This document shows positions 1 to 8,581 of a stretch of 37,997 nt of DNA, piece after piece. The stretch spans positions 1 to 37,997 of the forward strand of contig PHDD01000033.1 of NCBI GenBank assembly GCA_002840905.1. Reading direction: 5' to 3'. The DNA is from Bacteroidetes bacterium HGW-Bacteroidetes-4 (lineage in GTDB: Bacteria; Bacteroidota; Bacteroidia; Bacteroidales; SZUA-534). The notes under the pieces were generated by a model. The model saw nothing but the letters and a program-made list of their open reading frames with translations. It searched no databases and was not told the DNA's origin. A program made the translations under genes and the position numbers. Position 1 is the stretch's first letter, and every line of letters starts with the position of its first letter.

Positions 1-84
1 GCTGGCAATGTTTAGTTCAACATACCCTCCAATGCAAAGCGTATGCAAGCAACGCTTTATTGGAGGCTAAGTGTTGTAGCCAGT
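1..84. repeat. attC-like imperfect palindrome
   Basis: A long imperfect stem-loop can be drawn. The outer arms are CTGGC (2-6) with GCCAG (79-83), then AACAT (19-23) with GTGTT (71-75, one G-U pair). A central stem pairs 26-33 with 59-66 (8 bp) and 36-41 with 53-58 (6 bp) around a two-base bulge, with an 11-base loop. On the minus strand it lies just behind a single small gene and contains GTTGAAC, which fits the GTTRRRY core of integron attC sites. The opposite core (CTACAAC) fits RYYYAAC poorly. It could also be an ordinary terminator or a REP-like element. The window edge may cut it. Confidence 0.45.
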
Positions 85-87
85 GTT

Positions 88-567
88 TTAATTTTTTAAT
101 GTGTCAGTTTTTGAAATAGTTTCATAAACAACCTGCATAAATATATCCAGTTTGTCTGGTAGTTCATTTTCATTTGGATAATATAAATAGGTTGAATCAC
201 TTTTATTCATGGTCATGTATTTCATTTTTGTTGTCGGTGCATCTGTCGCTGCATTGTCAAGAAATCCATACTCATCCGAAATGTCAATTGAAAGTAAGTT
301 TTCCAATTTTTCTTTAATTAATGACATGTCCTCGGTTGAAACTTGGAATTGAGATTCCCTGTATTGGTTGCTTAATCTATACTTTTCTTGAACGTCTAAT
401 TTTCCGTTTTGGTCAATATTGGCTTTATAATAGAAGTCTGCCCAGGCGCTCGATTCTTCCCAAAAAATTGAATATGTATTTAAGTCATAATTTGGAACAT
501 CTTCTTTATGACAGCTTGTAAAGCCAATCAACAGAATCACGACATTAAGTAAGTTTATTTTCTTCAT
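88..567 (-). CDS. small hypothetical lipoprotein
   Basis: A 159-residue protein of no family I recognise. It starts with a lysine pair and a hydrophobic stretch ending in a lipobox (FTSC, Cys19), so it is very probably a lipoprotein exported through the inner membrane. The mature part is acidic and polar, without transmembrane segments or visible catalytic motifs. It stands alone: no gene shares its strand nearby, the next gene (pirin) is divergent, and the DNA around it is AT-rich. An attC-like palindrome follows its stop codon and a short repeat (ATGTTGRA on its own strand) flanks it on both sides, so it may be a mobile gene cassette. That reading is an inference. Confidence 0.7.
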   Translation of the reverse strand: MKKINLLNVVILLIGFTSCHKEDVPNYDLNTYSIFWEESSAWADFYYKANIDQNGKLDVQEKYRLSNQYRESQFQVSTEDMSLIKEKLENLLSIDISDEYGFLDNAATDAPTTKMKYMTMNKSDSTYLYYPNENELPDKLDIFMQVVYETISKTDTLKN

Positions 568-888
568 GACGTTTTGGTTTTTTAGTAATTTTTATCTGTT
601 GATAGATGTTTCTCTCAGAACATCGGTTGCGTTTTCCAACATTGGCAACAACTACAAAATATCCGCACCCCACCCCCCTTTATCCCCCCAAATTCGGGAT
701 AATATCAGTAGTTGGGTGTGTTTATCTTTATTATTCGTGCAGTCTGGGTTCTTATTTTTGGTTTTCGGTTAACCAAAACTATAAAATTATTTGATAGCAA
801 AGCATTTAACAGGAAGTTTTAAGTTAAAAAAACAGTGTGAGAAAAATTGCTTACATTTATTCATTAAAAAATCGCAAAACGTAGCATT
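568..888. other. intergenic region between divergent lipoprotein and pirin genes
   Basis: No convincing gene is seen; the short open frames here are biased and lack start signals. The stretch holds a C-rich tract (about 661-690), a perfect TAnnTTTG box (TATTTTTG, 753-760) without a clear TTTG partner upstream, and next to it a near-palindrome TTTcGGTTAACCaAAA (763-778) that could be an operator. These could serve the pirin gene, whose start lies about 110 bases further on. Confidence 0.5.
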
Positions 889-1905
889 ATGTACCATAAA
901 GTAGTTCAGCAAATAAAGCCTCTGGGTTTTACCTGGGAAACGCGCGACCCTTTTTTATTTTGTGTGCACCATAACGACCATTTTCCGGCCGGCAACAGTC
1001 AGTTAGGACCTGCAGCTTCCCTTTCGGGACGGTATCTGGGTAACGATTTCACACCCAAAGACGGCTGGCGGATGTATCATGGCGAGACGGTTCCTGGTTT
1101 TCCGGCGCATCCCCACCGGGGTTTCGAAACTGTTACCGTAGTGCTCACAGGCTTTGTCGATCATTCCGATTCGCACGGGGCAGCCGGAAGATACGGCCAG
1201 GGCGATGTGCAATGGATGACCGCGGGCTCCGGACTGCAACATGCCGAAATGTTTCCCCTGCTCGATGCCTCAAAACCCAATCCCCTGGAACTTTTTCAGA
1301 TTTGGCTAAACCTGCCGCAAAAAAATAAAATGGTTGAACCCCATTACAACATGCTATGGAACGAATCCATACTGGTAATAAGCGAAACCGACGCCCGGGG
1401 GAAAAAAACCACCCTGCGGATAATCAGCGGTTCACTTAAATCAACGAAAGTACCTGCTCCCGTTCCCGATTCATGGGCCAGTGACCCTGAAAACGAAGTT
1501 GGCATCTGGATAATTAAAATGGACCCAGAGGCTCAATGGACACTTCCTGCCGCATCGCCCGAGGTAAACCGCACCCTGTATTTTTATCAGGGTACTGAAA
1601 TCACCGTGGCCGGAATTACGGTTCCATCGTACCACTCGGTAGAACTTATGGCCGAGCAGGACTTAAGCATTATTAACGGTCCTGCCGAAAGCTACCTGCT
1701 CCTGCTTCAGGGAAAGCCCATAAACGAACCGGTAGTGCAACACGGTCCCTTTGTTATGAACCGCATGGAAGAAATCCACCAGGCTTTTGCCGACTACCGG
1801 CTTACCCAATTCGGTGGCTGGCCCTGGTCACGGACAGATCAGGTACATCCTGCCAACATTGGGCGCTTTGCAAAATACGCCGATGGCCGCGAAGAAAAAC
1901 CGTAA
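889..1905 (+). CDS. pirin family protein
   Basis: A 338-residue cytoplasmic bicupin of the pirin family. The N-terminal cupin has the family metal site: His74 and His76 in the PAHPHRGFET motif, then His118 and Glu120 in AGSGLQHAE. These match the spacing of the His/His/His/Glu iron ligands of human pirin. Family members include quercetin 2,3-dioxygenases and redox-sensing partners of transcription factors, and the sequence does not show which applies. It is about 40 residues longer than typical pirins, mostly from extra N-terminal sequence and a long C-terminal cupin. The start at 889 is the first ATG. The GGT-family gene follows after 84 bases on the same strand, so the two may be co-transcribed. 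Confidence 0.88.
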   Translation: MYHKVVQQIKPLGFTWETRDPFLFCVHHNDHFPAGNSQLGPAASLSGRYLGNDFTPKDGWRMYHGETVPGFPAHPHRGFETVTVVLTGFVDHSDSHGAAGRYGQGDVQWMTAGSGLQHAEMFPLLDASKPNPLELFQIWLNLPQKNKMVEPHYNMLWNESILVISETDARGKKTTLRIISGSLKSTKVPAPVPDSWASDPENEVGIWIIKMDPEAQWTLPAASPEVNRTLYFYQGTEITVAGITVPSYHSVELMAEQDLSIINGPAESYLLLLQGKPINEPVVQHGPFVMNRMEEIHQAFADYRLTQFGGWPWSRTDQVHPANIGRFAKYADGREEKP

Positions 1906-1989
1906 ACCAGGAATTAAAAGAATCAGGGCTCATAAAGAATTTTCAACAATCCATTATTACCAATTACCATGAATCGAAATCACTACATT

Positions 1990-3687
1990 ATGAAAACCCT
2001 TTTCACATTACTTTACCTGACTTTTATTTTTATAAGCACCGGCTTTGCACAGGACCGGGTAACCGGAGCCTTATTTGCTACACGTTCCGAAGTGCTGGCC
2101 CAAAATGGCATGGTAGCCACCAGTCACCCACTGGCCACGCAAATTGGACTCGATATACTTAAACAAGGCGGTAATGCTATTGACGCAGCCATAGCAGCCA
2201 ACGCAGCTTTGGGATTGATGGAGCCCACAGGCTGTGGTGTGGGAGGCGATTTATTTGCCATAATTTGGGATGCAAAAACCAAAAAATTGTATGGCCTCAA
2301 CGCCAGCGGCCGATCGCCCAAAGCGCTTACCCTGGAATATTTTGAGAAAGAAGGTTTTGAAAAAATTCCTTCACACGGTCCCCTTTCGGTAAGCGTTCCC
2401 GGAGCCGTTGATGGCTGGTTTGAAATGCATCAAAAATTTGGAAGTTTACCCATGGAACAAATTCTGGCTCCTGCCGTTGCTTATGCCGAAAAGGGGTTTC
2501 CACTCACCGAACTTATTGCCCATTACATGCAGCTATCCATACCCTATTACCAGCGTTCGGGCTATGCAAATATTGAAACTACCTACCTAAAACCAAACGG
2601 TGGACGTTTACCCAACGAAGGAGAAATCTATAAAAATCCTTACCTGGCCGAGACGTATAAAAAAATTGCCCGGGGCGGCCGCGAAGCTTTTTATAAAGGG
2701 TCTCTGGCCCAAACTATGGCCGGTTTTATTCAGGAAAAAGGCGGATTTTTATCGGAACTTGATTTGGCCGAACATCATTCAGAATGGGTTGAACCCGTAT
2801 CGGTAAACTACCGGGGATACTATGTTTGGGAGTTACCACCCAACGGACAGGGAATTGCTGCCTTGCAAATGCTGCAAATACTCGAAGCTTACGATTTCTC
2901 AAAAATTCCCTTCGGGAGCACCGAACATTTGCATCTTTTTATCGAGGCTAAGAAACTGGCCTTTGAAGACCGGGCAAAATATTATGCAGATATGGATTTT
3001 GCCAAAGTTCCGGTTAAAGAATTGCTGGCAGAAAGCTATGCCGAAGAACGCCGGAAACTGATTGGTGAACAGGCAGGCTCTTACCAGGCCGGAGCCATTA
3101 GTGCAGGCGAAACCATTTACCTCACCGTAGCCGATAAGGAAGGAAATATGGTATCGCTAATTCAAAGCAATTACCGGGGCATGGGTTCGGGCATGGTTCC
3201 TCCCGGATTGGGTTTTATGCTTCAGGACCGCGGGGAATTGTTCAGCTTAAAACCCGGACAGGCAAACACCTACGAACCGGGCAAACGCCCTTTCCACACC
3301 ATTATACCCGCCTTTATCACAAAAAATGGAGATCCATACGTCAGCTTTGGTGTAATGGGTGGCGATTTTCAGCCCCAGGGACATTGCCAAATAATTATGA
3401 ACCTGATTGATTTTGGAATGAACCTCCAGGAAGCCGGAGATGCACCGCGCTGGGATCATACCGGAACGTCGGAACCCACGGGTCAACCTGCTCAGGGAAC
3501 CGGCGAAGTAAGGGTTGAATCGGGCATTGCTTACGAAAGCGTTCGCGGACTAATGCAAAAAGGGCACAAAGTAGGTTTTTTGAATGGGGGTTACGGCGGC
3601 TATCAGGCCATTATGTGGGATGCTGAAAACCGGGTTTACCGAGGAGCTTCGGAAAGCAGAAAAGATGGACAGGCAGCAGGATATTAG
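1990..3687 (+). CDS. gamma-glutamyltransferase-family enzyme (periplasmic)
   Basis: An Ntn-hydrolase of the gamma-glutamyltransferase superfamily. I chose ATG 1990 because it gives a clean signal peptide ending in TGFAQ; an in-frame ATG at 1969 would add seven residues. The large-subunit part has the HPLAT..G..IL..GGNAIDAA and GCGVGGD motifs and the substrate-binding Arg in NASGRSP. The autocleavage nucleophile is the Thr of the GETIYLTVAD stretch (codon at 3112-3114), which aligns with TTHFSVVD of classical enzymes. The small subunit has MGGDFQPQGHCQ instead of the usual PGGS loop, as in the YwrD/acylase-like branch, so glutathione may not be the substrate. Its length (565) is normal. It likely shares a transcript with the pirin gene upstream. 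Confidence 0.85.
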   Translation: MKTLFTLLYLTFIFISTGFAQDRVTGALFATRSEVLAQNGMVATSHPLATQIGLDILKQGGNAIDAAIAANAALGLMEPTGCGVGGDLFAIIWDAKTKKLYGLNASGRSPKALTLEYFEKEGFEKIPSHGPLSVSVPGAVDGWFEMHQKFGSLPMEQILAPAVAYAEKGFPLTELIAHYMQLSIPYYQRSGYANIETTYLKPNGGRLPNEGEIYKNPYLAETYKKIARGGREAFYKGSLAQTMAGFIQEKGGFLSELDLAEHHSEWVEPVSVNYRGYYVWELPPNGQGIAALQMLQILEAYDFSKIPFGSTEHLHLFIEAKKLAFEDRAKYYADMDFAKVPVKELLAESYAEERRKLIGEQAGSYQAGAISAGETIYLTVADKEGNMVSLIQSNYRGMGSGMVPPGLGFMLQDRGELFSLKPGQANTYEPGKRPFHTIIPAFITKNGDPYVSFGVMGGDFQPQGHCQIIMNLIDFGMNLQEAGDAPRWDHTGTSEPTGQPAQGTGEVRVESGIAYESVRGLMQKGHKVGFLNGGYGGYQAIMWDAENRVYRGASESRKDGQAAGY

Positions 3688-3884
3688 TTTAATGGTACCT
3701 TTTTTCTGTGGAAGTTAATTAAATAATTTAATGCCTTTTACCCTATTTCAGGAAAGATTTATACCCAGTAATCCTCATTTAGACTAATATTTATGTTAAT
3801 TAATTTATTTCACAACAGGTATCTTAATGCTTAAAAATTATACTTAATTTTAATCCGTTTCTCAAATTAATCAAATCAGGGTAA

Positions 3885-4733
3885 ATGGGTTTTATTAAAC
3901 AATTAAGATTCTCGGGTAATCAAACGGTACAAGAAAATATCTTAATCCCCGGATTTCTTTCAAAAGATGATAAGCAAAAAAGCGCACTGAATGTATGGGG
4001 AAAACCTTTGCTCAGCATCGTAATAATTGCTTATAATGAGGAAAAATACCTGCCGTTTTTGCTGGACTCGCTGAGCAAACAAACCTTTAAACGCTTTGAG
4101 TTGATTGTTGTTGACAGCAACAGTACTGATAATACCGAAAAGCTTGCCATGCAATTTGAAGAAAAATTTGAAAACTTTCGTTTTATTAAGCTCGATAAAC
4201 CGCGTGGACCGGCTTATGCACGGAATAAAGGAGCTGAGGCGGCCAGTTATGAACGGCTAATATTTTTAGATGCCGACACCCATTTTAAACCCGACTTTAT
4301 ACAAAAAGTAATACACGAGTTGGCAAAAACCCAGGCCGATGTAGCTACCTGTCCCATTCGCATTCGCGAGGGAGCCGTGAAATCGAATATGGGAGCCATG
4401 TTTTTAAATGCGTTTATGATAGGCTTGCGTCCGTTATATTCAGCGGCATACGGAGCCTGCTTAATAACTACCAAAACCGTGCATCAGCAAATAAACGGCT
4501 TCCGCGAAGACCTGGGTGTTTGCGAAGATTGCAATTACGTGAAACGGGCCCGTCGCGACCATCAGTTTTCTTATCAGATTTTATCGCCAATTTTCTATAC
4601 TTCGGATCGCCGCGCTTTGAACGAGGGAGAAATTGGTTTGATGTTAAAATACATTAAAATACATACTTACCGTATGTTTACCGGAAAAGAGGTACTCCGC
4701 GACGAAATTACCTACAATTATGGCAGTTATTAA
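3885..4733 (+). CDS. family 2 glycosyltransferase
   Basis: A 282-residue GT-A fold glycosyltransferase. After about 40 leading residues comes the GT2 core: LSIVIIAYNEEKYL (residues 43-56), the nucleotide-binding VVDSNSTDNT (75-84), the GPAYARNKGA loop and the metal-binding DAD motif (129-131). A likely catalytic-loop EDLGVCEDCNYVKRAR follows near residue 220. There is no clear transmembrane helix, so it probably works at the inner face of the membrane. Its last 14 bases overlap the next gene, which encodes a PAP2-type membrane enzyme resembling sphingolipid head-group transferases, so the two are almost certainly co-translated and may act on the same lipid. The sugar donor and acceptor cannot be read from the sequence. 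Confidence 0.85.
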   Translation: MGFIKQLRFSGNQTVQENILIPGFLSKDDKQKSALNVWGKPLLSIVIIAYNEEKYLPFLLDSLSKQTFKRFELIVVDSNSTDNTEKLAMQFEEKFENFRFIKLDKPRGPAYARNKGAEAASYERLIFLDADTHFKPDFIQKVIHELAKTQADVATCPIRIREGAVKSNMGAMFLNAFMIGLRPLYSAAYGACLITTKTVHQQINGFREDLGVCEDCNYVKRARRDHQFSYQILSPIFYTSDRRALNEGEIGLMLKYIKIHTYRMFTGKEVLRDEITYNYGSY

Positions 4734-5421
4734 AAGTAAAACCTATAAGATAGCGCATAAAATCAGTGAAATAGCCCGTGAAATGGTGCTTCTTATAAAA
4801 AACCCGATGTTTTACCTGGGACTGGGTTTTTTAATTGGCGGCATTCAGTTGAATTTTGTGTCACAAACCTATTTGCACAATTACATGATTGAAGGAAAAA
4901 CCCTTCCGGTACTTTCCGATTTAATTCTCGACAACCTTCCTTATTGGGACATTGATTACCTCTACGATATTTTTAGTCTGGTTTCAGTTATAGTATTTAT
5001 TACCTACGTTATCCATCGACGCGAATACAAAAAGGTTCCCTACTTTTTAATATTGTGCGGCATTTTTCATTTGGTACGTGGGGTTTTTATTGTACTAACT
5101 CCTTTTGGCAACCCGCCCATGTTCGATGGAACCGAAGGTTTGTTTAACGGTTTTTCGAAATACGAATTGGGTGTTTATCCCTCGGGTCATACAGGAATAG
5201 CATACATGTATTTTATTCTGGCAAAAGATAAAAAATACCGTATGATTCTACTGTTCAGTGTTTTGGTTATAATTTCAGCGCTGTTTTTATCCCGGGGCCA
5301 TTACAGCATCGATGTTTTATCGGGAGTGTTCTTTGCTTATGCCATAAAAGCTTATGGTGACAAATACCTGCTTCCCTATTTTTACAAGTTTGAACCGGTG
5401 TCAATAAAGAAGCCCGATTAA
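4720..5421 (+). CDS. PAP2_C-type membrane enzyme, sphingomyelin-synthase-like
   Basis: A 233-residue integral membrane protein with about six hydrophobic segments. It has PSGHT (His157 in YPSGHTG) and SRGHYSIDVLSG (His194, Asp198). This His/His/Asp arrangement, with four residues between the last two, matches the catalytic triad of sphingomyelin synthases and lipid phosphate phosphatases. A segment around Arg120 (LVRGVFIVLTPFGNPP) resembles the R..T...T.LP block of the PAP2_C family and supports the synthase-like branch over a plain phosphatase. Such enzymes move a phospho-head-group onto ceramide, and Bacteroidota make ceramide phospholipids, so a sphingolipid role is plausible but inferred. 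The gene starts inside the end of the glycosyltransferase gene. Confidence 0.75.
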   Translation: MAVIKSKTYKIAHKISEIAREMVLLIKNPMFYLGLGFLIGGIQLNFVSQTYLHNYMIEGKTLPVLSDLILDNLPYWDIDYLYDIFSLVSVIVFITYVIHRREYKKVPYFLILCGIFHLVRGVFIVLTPFGNPPMFDGTEGLFNGFSKYELGVYPSGHTGIAYMYFILAKDKKYRMILLFSVLVIISALFLSRGHYSIDVLSGVFFAYAIKAYGDKYLLPYFYKFEPVSIKKPD

Positions 5422-5532
5422 AGGAATCTATTTTTGACTGGCGACACCGGCTTACGCAAAAAAACCAATCGCTAATCAAATTTGTATGCTAATTTCATTA
5501 ATTTTAGCCATTTCTATAATTTAGTTAATCCT

Positions 5533-7530
5533 ATGTTCATGGCTTTAAAAAATAAAATTATACTACTTCTGATAAACCTTGTCTGGTTGTCGTCGCATGC
5601 TCAGATTAACGTACAGCATTACCTGGTTGAGGGGCACCGCGATTTGATGAAAGCCAATTACACCAATGCCATTCAACGCTTTAACACCCTTATTCAAATA
5701 AAACCCGATTTGCTCGAAGCCTATTATTTCAGGGGTTTTGCAAAATACTCACTAAGCGATTATCAGGGTGGCTACAACGACTTTAATAAGGTGGTTGAAC
5801 TGAATCCATACTTTAGCGAGGGGTATCGTTTTCGCGGAATTACCAAAGCCGCCATGCAGGATTATCAGGACGCCATGGAGGACTTCGACAAAGCCATTGA
5901 GCTCGATTTAGCCAACCCCGACAACTACGTAAGCCGCGGGTTTACCTTCCTTTTAATAAAAGAATACCAAAAAGCCATTAACGACTTCAACAAAGCATTA
6001 AAAATTAAAAAAGAACTGCCTTATGCTTACCTGCATCGCGGTTACGCTAAAATGAGTCTCGAAGATTTTGAAGGAGCCATTAAAGATTTTAGTGAAGGAA
6101 TAAAACTGAACCCTTACAGCCCCGATGGCTTTGCCCGTCGTGCACTGGCCCTGGCACAACAGGAAAAGTACCCCGAAGCACTCGAAGATTTAAACCGCGC
6201 GCTGGACATGGACGACAGCAACACCCTTTATTATTTTCAACGGGCTTATATAAAATACTACAATAAAGATATTGATGGCACCATGGCCGATTACAATAAG
6301 GTGTTGGAACTGGATCCCGAAAACGCATTGACCTATTTTAACCGGGCCATACTAAAAACCGAGATTGGCGATAACTCCGGAGCCATCGAAGATTACTCCA
6401 TGGCAGCCCAACTAAACCCGGGAAATATTTTACCTTATTTTAACCGGGGCGGTGTAAAATACGATGTGGGCGATTATTATGGCGCTATTCAGGACTGGAG
6501 TCAGGCTATCGAGATTTTTCCCGATTTTGCCCGGGCTTATCAGGCCCGTTCATCGGCCAGGTATCAGGTGGGCGATGTAATAGGTGCCATGGACGACAAA
6601 GAAACAGCCAAAAAGAAAATTGAAGCATACCAGAAAAACACGACAAGCGATACCACGCTGGCCCAATTTATGGACACATCGCATAATTTCAACCAGTTGA
6701 TTGAATTCGATTCTGACTTTTACCGGGCCAATCTCGACGACGGACAAATTCAAAACAAACGAATTGTTATTGAACTAAAACCCATCTTGCTGATAACCAA
6801 AAAAGAGGACAAGCAAGGCGATGGCGATTTGTCGTTTTACATGAAAAGCATGGAAGAACTTAACCGGCTTAACCCCATGGGGGCCCGGTTTACCATCTCA
6901 ACCGAATTACCCGCTTTTGATGTTGATACCGTGCGGTACTTGTTAAACACCACCGAACAGGAAAAACTTCGCAACTCGTTTAATGCCCAACTTTATTTTT
7001 ATCAGGGTTTACTTAACAGCACCATTCAAAATTTCAACCAATCCATTAAGGCCTATTCCACCGCTATAAGCATCGACCCTGAATTTGAACTGGCGTATTT
7101 TAACCGGGCAAACACCCGCTACCTTATGATTGACTATATTAACTCGCTCGAAGATTATTCGCAGGTAATTACCCTGGAAGGAACAGCAACCACCCGCCAC
7201 GACGATAGAAACCAAAATGTGCAACTCAACGACTATACGGAAGTTCTGAGCGATTTATCCCGCGCTATTGAACTGAATCCGGAGTTTAGTTTTGCTTACT
7301 ACAACCGGGGTAATGTAAAATGCATGAACAAAGATTTTACCGGGGCAATCGACGATTATTCAAAAGCCCTTGAGGTTGGGCCAACGTTACCACAAGCTTA
7401 TTACAATCGCGGATTAACCCTAATTTACCTTCAGGACAGCGAAAAAGGCTGTCTCGATATGAGCAAAGCCGGTGAGCTGGGAATGGAAGACGCCTATCCG
7501 GTAATTAAAAAATACTGCACCAAAGAGTAA
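5533..7530 (+). CDS. secreted tetratricopeptide-repeat protein
   Basis: A large TPR protein. I start it at ATG 5533 (or 5539), where a signal peptide ending in SSHAQ begins; a longer frame from a TTG at 5482 is unlikely to be used. About ten consecutive TPRs of 34 residues (pattern AYFNRG..K...GD..GAI.D...A..LNP) fill the first 350 residues. A region of roughly 110 residues with no TPR pattern follows (DNA about 6640-6990), and then four or five more TPRs run to the end. The protein is probably periplasmic or outer-membrane associated and acts as a scaffold for other proteins. No enzymatic motif is visible. The gene converges with the DMT exporter gene. Confidence 0.85.
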   Translation: MFMALKNKIILLLINLVWLSSHAQINVQHYLVEGHRDLMKANYTNAIQRFNTLIQIKPDLLEAYYFRGFAKYSLSDYQGGYNDFNKVVELNPYFSEGYRFRGITKAAMQDYQDAMEDFDKAIELDLANPDNYVSRGFTFLLIKEYQKAINDFNKALKIKKELPYAYLHRGYAKMSLEDFEGAIKDFSEGIKLNPYSPDGFARRALALAQQEKYPEALEDLNRALDMDDSNTLYYFQRAYIKYYNKDIDGTMADYNKVLELDPENALTYFNRAILKTEIGDNSGAIEDYSMAAQLNPGNILPYFNRGGVKYDVGDYYGAIQDWSQAIEIFPDFARAYQARSSARYQVGDVIGAMDDKETAKKKIEAYQKNTTSDTTLAQFMDTSHNFNQLIEFDSDFYRANLDDGQIQNKRIVIELKPILLITKKEDKQGDGDLSFYMKSMEELNRLNPMGARFTISTELPAFDVDTVRYLLNTTEQEKLRNSFNAQLYFYQGLLNSTIQNFNQSIKAYSTAISIDPEFELAYFNRANTRYLMIDYINSLEDYSQVITLEGTATTRHDDRNQNVQLNDYTEVLSDLSRAIELNPEFSFAYYNRGNVKCMNKDFTGAIDDYSKALEVGPTLPQAYYNRGLTLIYLQDSEKGCLDMSKAGELGMEDAYPVIKKYCTKE

Positions 7531-7541
7531 GTAAATAAGCA

Positions 7542-7562
7542 GGGAATAAAATTATTCCCGCA
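7542..7562. terminator. weak hairpin between convergent genes
   Basis: GGGAATAA (7542-7549) and TTATTCCC (7552-7559) form a short stem with almost no loop, or seven pairs with a four-base loop. It lies 12 bases after the TPR stop codon and before the end of the convergent exporter gene. The following T-run is poor, so this is a tentative bidirectional terminator. Confidence 0.35.
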
Positions 7563-7587
7563 TTTGGAAGAATTCAATTAGGTTAAA

Positions 7588-8460
7588 TTACTTGCGGCCG
7601 CTTGAAAAATGTACGGTATAAATTCCTGATACTACTATAACTCCACCCACAATTTGCCAAAAGGTAAGGCGTTCGCCCAGCATTAAATAGGCAAATATTC
7701 CGGCCAAAACGGGTTGTGCCAGCAAGGTGGGCGAAACCAGTGATGCCGGCAAATAGCCCTGCGCATAATTAATCAGAAACCAGGCTCCGGCCTGAATCAG
7801 CACACCCATAATAAAGAACAAAACCCAGGCCTGGGTACTGTATCCGGTGAAAGAATGCCCCATGAGTATTAAAAACAATCCCAAAAAAACTGCAGCCGAC
7901 AAGGTGCTCAGGTAAAGAAACGAAATGGTGGAAAGCAGTTTGCGTCCGGGTTGTGTAAGAATTATATAAACCGCATAAAAAATTCCTCCCAACAAACCAA
8001 ACATTAATCCTTTAAACATTCCCTTAGGATAGTATAAATCCTGAATTACCAGCATCGAAACACCAGCCAGGGCCAAAAGCAATCCCAGCCAAAAGCCTTT
8101 TTTATTGCGTTCTTTAAACAAAACCATCGCCATAATTCCCACCCATAAAGGAGCCAAATTACCAGCCAGTGTTGGTATGGTGGCATTAGTTTCCATAATT
8201 CCGGTGGTCCAAAATGCCATGTCGAGCGCAAAGCTTAAACCGGCCAATAGGGCAAATAAAACACCGCGAGTGTTAAGTACCGCTTTATTTTTGCTATACT
8301 GATAAAAGAATACCGGACTTAAAACCACGGTTCCTATAGCCAGTCGATAAAACGAGGCAACAATTCCTGGAGCCCCGGCCATACGAATTAATACCGGCGA
8401 AAAGGCTATCATTACAGCTCCAATTATTAGGGCTAAATAGGCTTTGGATTGTTCATTCAT
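7588..8460 (-). CDS. DMT-superfamily (EamA) transporter
   Basis: A 290-residue inner-membrane protein with ten predicted hydrophobic helices arranged as two EamA halves. The duplicated signature is visible: the first half has LAGLSFALDMAFWTTGI and N.AP.WVGIMAMVLFKE, and the second ends with SPTLLAQPVLAGIFAYLMLGERLTFWQIVGGVIVVSG. Members of the drug/metabolite transporter superfamily usually export amino acids or other small metabolites; the substrate cannot be told here. The length is typical and the start is the only sensible ATG. A good promoter match lies just upstream. The gene is a single unit, convergent with the TPR gene and separated from the thioredoxin gene by about 120 bases. Confidence 0.87.
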   Translation of the reverse strand: MNEQSKAYLALIIGAVMIAFSPVLIRMAGAPGIVASFYRLAIGTVVLSPVFFYQYSKNKAVLNTRGVLFALLAGLSFALDMAFWTTGIMETNATIPTLAGNLAPLWVGIMAMVLFKERNKKGFWLGLLLALAGVSMLVIQDLYYPKGMFKGLMFGLLGGIFYAVYIILTQPGRKLLSTISFLYLSTLSAAVFLGLFLILMGHSFTGYSTQAWVLFFIMGVLIQAGAWFLINYAQGYLPASLVSPTLLAQPVLAGIFAYLMLGERLTFWQIVGGVIVVSGIYTVHFSSGRK

Positions 8461-8489
8461 AGGTTTGTAAGAGTAATTGCAATTTCAAC

Positions 8490-8518
8490 CAAATGTAAAA
8501 TAAAATCCCTGAAACAAA
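8490..8518 (-). promoter_or_regulatory. Bacteroidota-type promoter for the DMT exporter gene
   Basis: Read on the minus strand, TTTG (8518-8515) is followed after 17 bases by TACATTTG (8497-8490). This fits the Bacteroidota housekeeping consensus TTTG...TAnnTTTG, though the spacing is at the short end. Transcription would start some 20 bases before the exporter start codon at 8460. Confidence 0.5.
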
Positions 8519-8581
8519 AGCGATACCCGTAAACATTTATTTAGAGGCGGTTTTCTTTCTTCTGAAAAGTTAAGAATCCGC

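Noticed and set aside
566-794. Two overlapping open frames of 60-70 codons on the plus strand
   Set aside because: They run through a C-rich, low-complexity stretch, start from poor contexts and show no protein-like composition.
1969-1989. Upstream ATG as start of the GGT-family gene
   Set aside because: It places polar and basic residues ahead of a complete signal peptide that begins cleanly at 1990.
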